From NCBI GenBank assembly GCA_963931865.1, contig OZ007505.1, positions 17,000,294 to 17,064,293 on the forward strand: a stretch of 64,000 bases of DNA, in the 5' to 3' direction. The DNA comes from Axinella damicornis. Taxonomy: Eukaryota > Porifera > Demospongiae > Axinellida > Axinellidae. A program made the translations under genes and the position numbers. Shown here piece after piece: positions 58,072 to 64,000 of this stretch; position 1 is the first letter of the stretch; each line of letters begins with the position of its first letter. Under the pieces are notes generated by a model. The model searched no databases and had not been told where the DNA came from. It worked only from the letters and a program-made list of their open reading frames with translations.

Positions 58072-58918
58072 TATATTATACGTAGCTATGCATATAGTGT
58101 GTTCAATAACTTCTTTGGAGCTATCACATCTATAGTGGCATCTGAATCAGTGGTGTCAGAATCAGATTCTTGAAAGGGCTTTGATAAGTGACTATAGACC
58201 CACATTGCCTTCCATTCTATACTACTATACTTCTGATCATGACCATTACCATGAGGGTGAACGTCCCTCATTCAATAAACAAACAGGTCGAGCAAGTCAA
58301 TTGGAGACTCTAAAGCCACATTGTGAGCATTAGTTTCTGGACGAGTTAGCCTGGTGGTCAAAGACTTGATTCCAATTCGGCGATAGTTCAGAAACTTCTG
58401 CATTGGCGGCGCATCCCACCTCCACCAGCACTACAGCAACATAGCTGTTGCTAGAAACCTGCTAAATTTACAAACATGATTCCATTTTGTACAGATATCA
58501 CTCTACATAAATGCACTGTATAGCAGAATACTTGCTGCGTCCAGTGGTGCAAGTCTCATGTCCATAGGTTGTACATGTATATGGGGCTGAGGAGATACTT
58601 ATGCATGACCACACAAATTCAACCACGTAAACAAAATTCACTGAAACATAGTTGATTTCAGGAGCTCATAGCTCCAAAGCTGATGGGGTGGTCACAACAT
58701 TTCCACATATCTTTATAAACCTCCATCTTCGTTCAAAGGATAGGTCGCTCGCATGAACACATCTTGGAACAGTCGGTGCCAAAATAAGTTCTCGAAGCCG
58801 TCTGACATGGCTGTTTCGTTACACGGAAATCGCATAACTCTGAATTCATAACGAATACTACCGGAAGAGGTAACGGACGAATACGAACCTCCGTAAGCTT
58901 GCACTCCTCCTCTGGGAG

Positions 58919-59262
58919 GGTCTGGCCAAGTTACAATTACCAATTTGTTTTTAGAGAACTTCTGGTGTTAGGAATGCAATCAAGGCAGCGTAGCGCGTCG
59001 TGGGTTCAAGCAAATGAGTTCACACCTTGTACTACGCGAGTGGTTAACAGGTACTTGGAAGAACGGTCTGTGCTGACTGCGCAGAACAAGAGTGTCATTG
59101 TAACTTGACCCATAGATTATATACGCGGAGAAAAGGGGATGGGCAACGTCATTAAATAATTTCTGCAGTCCTCGTTACGGTCACGTGACCACATCGCGGC
59201 GCGGCGCCCAGCGGCGCAGAACTGTCGCGTTACGGCAAGCTGCAAGACTAACGTTAACCGGC
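58919..59262. other. 5' flank of the accessory gene
   Basis: No gene is supported. GTGGGTTCAAGCAAATGAG near 59009 faintly recalls a tRNA T-arm, but no cloverleaf forms. A GC-rich, CpG-containing stretch (59190-59230) lies just upstream of the start codon, possibly the promoter. Confidence 0.4.
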
Positions 59263-60261
59263 ATGGCTTGTGATGTAGTTTCTGCGGTTATTTTATCACT
59301 ACCCAGCCGTAAGGAGCTGAAGATACAGTCCCCTAGAGTTGTTGCTGTTAAGAAGTGTGCGGAGGATGTCCTGGAAGCCTGTAGTAAAGAGCGGAATAAG
59401 GACAGGTTTGCTATTTTCTCCGCAGAACTTCTAAAATTGCTGAAGAGAACAGTAGACATCCCAGGGCCTGCAACTTTATCTCAGCGAAGGGAGAGATTGT
59501 GGGTTTCTTTTGCAAAGATACGAGCTGAGAGGTTGCCCACTTTGTGGAAAGGTTTCCTGCAGGACATTGGCTGTGCTAGCAGTATTGAGGAGCCACTGTT
59601 GATGGAACTTACAAATGAGTCGCTACTTGAGAGCATGGCTAAAGACATGTATTCTATTCCCCAACCCGAAGAAAGAACACCTACATGTGATATGTACCTC
59701 TCCAAAGATGAACAAAATATTATTCGCTATGCCTGTGGTTACGTTGGCATGAAGCTACACAATCAGTTTGTGAAACAGCCCAGAGAAAAAGCCGCTTCCT
59801 TTGTAGAATGTATCGACTACATGCATGCTGTGGGACCATCTTCGTCTCTTTTAGAGTATACAAGGGAGTGGATTGATAAAGTAAACAGAGGTGGTCTTTT
59901 TGATGTTAGTGATGAAGCATTTCACCTGTTTGTAGCCATAGAAATGGCAATGCGAGACAGACTTGCTACTCACCTACAATCCTCGTCTACACAGGATTCA
60001 AAAGGGAAGATTGTTGATCATGTTATTGGTGATTGTGATGTTCAGTTCTATTGGAGCTTGCTGTCTGTTGACATTCGTGATGATAAAGACAGCCGCAAGT
60101 TGGAACTTTTGAGGCGTGTTGAGTTGTGGCTGACCATTAGAGGCTATAGCATGTCTAAAATGTGGATGGAAAATTATAAATGCGCTGTCAACACCACCAC
60201 CAAGGGGAAAAAGGGTCTCCGGAAAGATCTGAAAAAACAGACACAAGCTGCACCACAATAA
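59263..60261 (+). CDS. Uncharacterised protein convergent with P-like transposase (candidate transposon accessory gene)
   Basis: 332 codons from the ATG MACDVVSAVIL to TAA. The frame is open 26 codons further up, but without an ATG. No membrane spans; predicted helical and mixed-charge. Visible landmarks are KDEQNIIRYACGYVGMKL (about residues 166-185), WIDKVNRGGLFDVSDEAFHL (about 205-225), DCDVQFYWSLLSVDI near 270, and LWLTIRGYSMSKMW followed by a basic C-terminus KGKKGLRKDLKK. I know of no biochemical function; from memory, similar predicted proteins occur in cnidarian and sponge genomes, but I cannot verify that here. Its stop lies 82 bp from the stop of the P-like transposase on the other strand, so the two genes are tail to tail and probably belong to one element. 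Confidence 0.7.
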   Translation: MACDVVSAVILSLPSRKELKIQSPRVVAVKKCAEDVLEACSKERNKDRFAIFSAELLKLLKRTVDIPGPATLSQRRERLWVSFAKIRAERLPTLWKGFLQDIGCASSIEEPLLMELTNESLLESMAKDMYSIPQPEERTPTCDMYLSKDEQNIIRYACGYVGMKLHNQFVKQPREKAASFVECIDYMHAVGPSSSLLEYTREWIDKVNRGGLFDVSDEAFHLFVAIEMAMRDRLATHLQSSSTQDSKGKIVDHVIGDCDVQFYWSLLSVDIRDDKDSRKLELLRRVELWLTIRGYSMSKMWMENYKCAVNTTTKGKKGLRKDLKKQTQAAPQ

Positions 60262-60343
60262 TAATTATATTTTTTTATTTGAGTACATCATGTAACAACT
60301 TTGAATTGACCTTCTACATGTATGATGGATAATGTGTACAAAA

Positions 60344-60704
60344 TTACTTTGTGCGCATATATCTCTTGCGTTTTGGTAGTGGAGTGTCATCGATTGGGAT
60401 TATTTGTTCTGCTGGTCTTTTACGACAGTTGCCATGTAGTGGGTTTAGGGCAGCTGCTCCTTGCACTCTCAGTGACACAGTGTTGTCACAAAACTGTTTG
60501 ACAGTTGGATTGTCATTGTGACCTCCTTTGGAACGCTGATGCCCAAAAAATGACTCCAAGGGATCCTGGCAGAATCGTTCTGATAGCAGGAACTTCACAC
60601 CTGGTTGATCCAGAAGGTACCTGGCCATCTCAACAAAAGCTTTCACTGTATCAGCAGGAGGGCAAGAAGTGTGTGGGTGTGGGTGTGCATGGGTGTGTGT
60701 GTGT

Positions 60705-60755
<51 letters not shown>

Positions 60756-62956
60756 CAGAGAGGAAGGAGCTAAAGAACACAGCTAATAATAAGATATTGG
60801 GCATTCCCTATTCAGTGTACCTGTAACTCTCAGTCCTTCTAGCGTCTCTGCACTAAGGCACATCTTCTTCTTCTCAGCCTTAGTGAACCCTTTGCGATCC
60901 TGGACACTTTTGTCCCACTCCTTCAGATATCCCAGGAAGTCATCTTCAAGCCACTATGTAGATCAAAATACAGTTTGTAATGAGACCTAAACAACTATCT
61001 TATGATGCATGCACTGGGATATTTTCTAACCTTCAACCTTGTGTCTTTAGAGGTACGGTATGGTGCTAGATCTGGCTTTCTTTTATGGATACATTCTTCA
61101 AGAGATCGCGTATTCAACATGTCAAAAAATCGGTCAAAGTATCTGATAAACCGGGCTGTTTCTGTTGTATCAGGATATTCACCATATTCCAGGGCATCAG
61201 CAACGGAACGACTGAGAACCTGTGTAAGAAGGCTTTAGTTAATTAATGCCTTCACAAATTATGTGTACAAATATGTCTGTACCTGAGCTGCCAGGTTTAC
61301 CCTCATCCTTGAATATGAATTCAACACTACATGCTCCTTGGTGAGTTTTGGAACCAGGGTGAGACCAGAGCTCGTTCGCTGTTGATATACCCTCCTGAGA
61401 TGTTCCCAACTGATGTGCTGTCCATTGATCTGAATTGTGTGTGTGTGTGGAAGTGTGTGTGTACGTGTGTGCATGCATGCACAGGTGTGTGAGTGAGTGT
61501 GGATGTGCATGTGAATATGGAGCTAAAGTAGCATTAGCCTCGTACCCAGGCCCGACTGGCGGTCGGGCCTGGGTACGAGGCTAAAGTAGCATGAATGGAG
61601 TACACAAATTACAAGAAGTACATACCCATAAAGCTCTCTTGTAACTATGGCAAAAGGAATTTGACCAACAGTTTCTGGTGGTTTTAATAAGGTGCGGTAC
61701 ATCGGATATGAAGTATATGAAACGCTTTTCGATACTGTATGGGTTGCGAACTTTGAATGTGACTTCATCTGACTTGGAATCTGACCGGTGCATGCGAAAA
61801 AATTTACGATTAACTGATGCTTTGTCTCCTGTCAGTGAGATCACTTTGAAACCAGCACATTCGAGATTTTTGACAACTTCCCAAACTATAGGGTGCAGAA
61901 GTTCAGCTGACAGATCTGTAGTAGGATATTGGGCATATGGAAACTGGAGTTTGATAAAAATCCCACGCACCATAAATACAAGCATGTGTTTTGCCACGGT
62001 GCGATCAGCATCACCATTCATGGACCTTTCAAAAGCTAGCAGTGCATTGTTCACATCTCCAAAGTCAACAAACCCCACAATTCTGCATTCATGTTTGTCG
62101 TACACAATGCCTTCTTTTACTTTGACTTCATCGAATACAACAGCAACATACTTTTTCCATTCTTGCAATGAATCAACTCTTGCCTCTCTTCTCAACTGCT
62201 CAGTCACCTCTGGCTGTATCCCAACATCAGCCTTCACCCATCGAGTATAATCCTGGAGTGTTCGTCCACATGGAAGTGTTAGAACACCGCGAAGTGCGTT
62301 GTATGCTGACGTTGAAATCATCTTCAAATGGAGGCACCAGCAAATTAACATAGGATGCCAGCGTCGCTGTGTGGGATGCTGTGACATAGCTTGCAACTGT
62401 TGCTCCCAAAAAAGGCGATGAAATGTCCCTGTCAAATACTGCTTTTCAATCCTTGGACTTAGCTCCGACATGATCTGTTCAAGGCCATTATGGAGGGAGT
62501 CATCAACATGAGTGCCTAGCTCATCTGTTGAAACTGCAATTTTCTCCTTCATGTACTTCACCATACTCTCAGCTGACCTCACTCTTTGTCTTAACTTTGC
62601 TACTTTTGCCTTCCGTTCTGGTGTTTTCAGCCACCTGTCATTCACATGACTATGGGTACAGGTCAGTTGGGATGGTGATGTTTTGAGACGTTTCTGCCAC
62701 CTGTGGTGAATGGATCGTATGATGTCACGGTAATGAACACACTCAGGGCACTTAGTGCCTGAAGTGAGAATCTGGCACTTCGCTGATCTCACAGTTGCAC
62801 CATAACTCTGGCCATTCAGCTCAACAGCAGCATTCCTGTCAACATATGCAGCAATGTCACCACTTGAAGATATCAACTTCCCCTTCTTGGCTTCCACCAT
62901 CTCTAGACAACGGTGGTCTGGGTGACCAGGGCACACTCGGAGCTGGTCAAGATGGG
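60344..62956 (-). CDS. P-element/THAP9-like transposase, five visible exons, N-terminus in assembly gap
   Basis: A DNA transposase of the P superfamily. Exons in coding order: 62956-61626, 61429-61283, 61219-61031, 60953-60821, 60645-60344, with GT-AG introns and matching phases; about 693 aa from the first V codon at 62936, plus a few codons to the gap. The first visible part is Cys-rich ([19 protein letters not shown]). Next is a coiled coil (about 108-165), [13 protein letters not shown] and [14 protein letters not shown]. The RNase-H-like core has [11 protein letters not shown] (Asp269) and [14 protein letters not shown] (Asp371), candidate catalytic acids. Then come [29 protein letters not shown] and the late-exon signature [15 protein letters not shown]. 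The C-terminus is basic (PLPKRKR). Any THAP DNA-binding domain would lie in or beyond the N run. All exons are open, so the transposase could be active. Confidence 0.88.
60697..60752. repeat. (GT)n followed by 34 G, in a transposase intron
   Basis: GTGTGT run ending in poly-G (60719-60752), within the intron between transposase exons 60953-60821 and 60645-60344. Confidence 0.85.
61535..61583. mobile_element. 49-bp palindromic mini-insertion with exact 9-bp target duplication
   Basis: Starts TAGCCTCGTACCCAGGCCCG and ends CGGGCCTGGGTACGAGGCTA with only a few bases between. Exact target duplication AAGTAGCAT at 61526-61534 and 61584-61592. It inserted in an intron of the P-like transposase gene. 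There is no room for anything but the two termini. Confidence 0.9.
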
Positions 62957-63156
62957 NNNNNNNNNNNNNNNNNNNNNNNNNNNNNNNNNNNNNNNNNNNN
63001 NNNNNNNNNNNNNNNNNNNNNNNNNNNNNNNNNNNNNNNNNNNNNNNNNNNNNNNNNNNNNNNNNNNNNNNNNNNNNNNNNNNNNNNNNNNNNNNNNNNN
63101 NNNNNNNNNNNNNNNNNNNNNNNNNNNNNNNNNNNNNNNNNNNNNNNNNNNNNNNN
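62957..63156. other. Assembly gap (200 N)
   Basis: Exactly 200 unresolved bases. The gap removes the 5' end of the transposase gene; its true length may differ. Confidence 0.99.
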
Positions 63157-63159
63157 ATA

Positions 63160-63245
63160 CCCTGATTGCATCCGCTTTAGCTGTGCACCCCAATTGCGTC
63201 TGATTCAGCTGCGCACCCCGATTGCGTCCATTGCAGCTACTCCTC
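63160..63245. repeat. ~28-bp tandem repeat, inverted relative to the STELLO upstream array
   Basis: Three units of the type CCCCGATTGCGTCCATTGCAG, reverse complement of the arrays at 27190-27375 and 53190-53335. It abuts the assembly gap, which may therefore hide a longer array. Confidence 0.65.
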
Positions 63246-63547
63246 TTGTTCAGGAAGGTTCCAGCCCCTGCCCAACGCTCTCGGGCATTCTTGAGGTTTG
63301 GAGGTTGTAATATAGTACGGAAGGTCACACATCACTGGTTGAGTCTAGTCCCCCCTCCCAAACATCCCACTTCTGTAACACACACATTAAAATCTTGCTG
63401 ATGTAGCAATAATACCTGCGTGCATTCACGTATGCACTAGTATACCAATAATGTAGCAATAGTATACCAATAATTTCAGGGTCACCTGCTAATTAATCGC
63501 TGGCAAGCAATCAAAATTTTGCAATTCCTGTTGGTGACCCTCTGCAG

Positions 63548-63632
63548 GTACAAGGATCTTCTGTTTGGTGACATCTCTGCTGTCTGTGCATTCAAGAGGG
63601 TGCCATACTTACCAGCTCTTCTGCAGGCAACG
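63548..63632 (+). CDS. Single exon of an unrecognised gene
   Basis: Acceptor CTCTGCAG at 63540-63547 and donor GTGAGT from 63633 bracket 85 bp in one open frame, peptide YKDLLFGDISAVCAFKRVP then YLPALLQAT, entering phase 2 and leaving phase 0. The splice sites are strong and the peptide looks conserved (an amphipathic helix), but I do not recognise the protein. The window ends in GATGTGTAGG, which may be the next acceptor. Confidence 0.45.
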
Positions 63633-64000
63633 GTGAGTGAAAGCAGCTGCAAAAGATTGATCGTTCTTGTCCTGGATGTGACCTCTGAGTCTAGCTTCGT
63701 TCCCCGGCCTTCACATTCTCTTAAAGCTTCTATCACTTGTAACAAAGGTGGATGTTCTAGTAGGGTGCATCCAAGCTTTCCAACTCTTACACTAGCAGAT
63801 GCTTTCAGACTCAGGGTTTGAATAATATGGCCTGGATTGCAAGGGTTAGGGTCTCAGGGTCCCCCTCTCTCTTTTGCCTACTCATAATATGGGGTGGTCT
63901 ATCAATTCTATAGTTGTATAATAATGAGGCAGGTGTTTGTGAGCAATCCTAGGCTGTGATCCAAACATATTGATTCTCTCCCTATCCCTCGATGTGTAGG

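Larger units (their letters stand above)
55345..58918. mobile_element. 3.6-kb element with ~185-bp long terminal inverted repeats
   Basis: The left arm at about 55345-55527 (GGAGTGCAAGCTTACGGAGG through GCGAGCGACCTATCCTTTGA) recurs inverted at 58732-58917 with about 90% agreement by eye and a 9-nt insertion (near GACATGGCT). Inside the left arm lie tandem ~175-bp repeats (55802-56530), and one inverted relative of them lies inside the right arm (58540-58710). The middle has a perfect hairpin (57798-58071) but no transposase that I recognise, so it is probably non-autonomous. Confidence 0.75.

Overview
This window is eukaryotic, most likely a demosponge. The visible genes are animal genes with spliced exons: nibrin, L-gulonolactone oxidase and a STELLO-type glycosyltransferase. 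There is also a very large membrane protein with a Pmp-like beta-helix ectodomain of a kind common in sponge gene sets. Non-coding DNA is packed with short palindromic transposons, minisatellites and long poly-G runs. The sponge assignment is inference from gene content and repeat style; no marker gene is present.

Layout. (1) 1-10186: the 3' part of a nibrin (NBN) gene, + strand, nine visible exons (both BRCT repeats, long disordered middle, Mre11-binding and ATM-binding C-terminal motifs). The FHA exons lie upstream of the window. (2) 12986-13663: a single-exon five-span membrane protein, - strand. (3) 16019-22462: a six-exon L-gulonolactone oxidase gene (terminal step of ascorbate synthesis). 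(4) 23098-24569: a truncated STELLO gene fragment joined to a reverse-transcriptase fragment and a palindromic transposon. (5) 24570-27616: nested palindromic transposons. (6) 27617-30460: an intact, uninterrupted 947-codon STELLO-like glycosyltransferase. (7) 31377-46753: a second, nearly identical copy of 6961-23097, with a broken 3' half of nibrin, a second membrane protein and a second intact gulonolactone oxidase. (8) 48188-51674: the giant beta-helix/multi-span receptor-like protein, with one apparent frameshift. (9) 51760-55343: a decayed relative of the membrane protein, a second truncated STELLO pseudogene, the same reverse-transcriptase junction and half of the same transposon. (10) 55345-58918: a 3.6-kb long-inverted-repeat element. 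(11) 59263-62956: a P-element/THAP9-like transposase gene (- strand) tail to tail with an accessory gene (+ strand). A 200-bp assembly gap and one exon of an unrecognised gene close the window.

The whole layout reads as a tandem duplication of a unit of roughly 24 kb. Copy 1 lacks about 7.2 kb (including the giant receptor) that copy 2 has, and carries one transposon that copy 2 lacks. The copies are similar enough that an unmerged alternative haplotype must be considered as well as a true duplication. The strongest repeat result is one family of palindromic elements with termini TAGYCTCG or TAGTCTGG that is repeatedly flanked by exact 9-bp target duplications (six clean cases), including insertions only 35 and 49 bp long.
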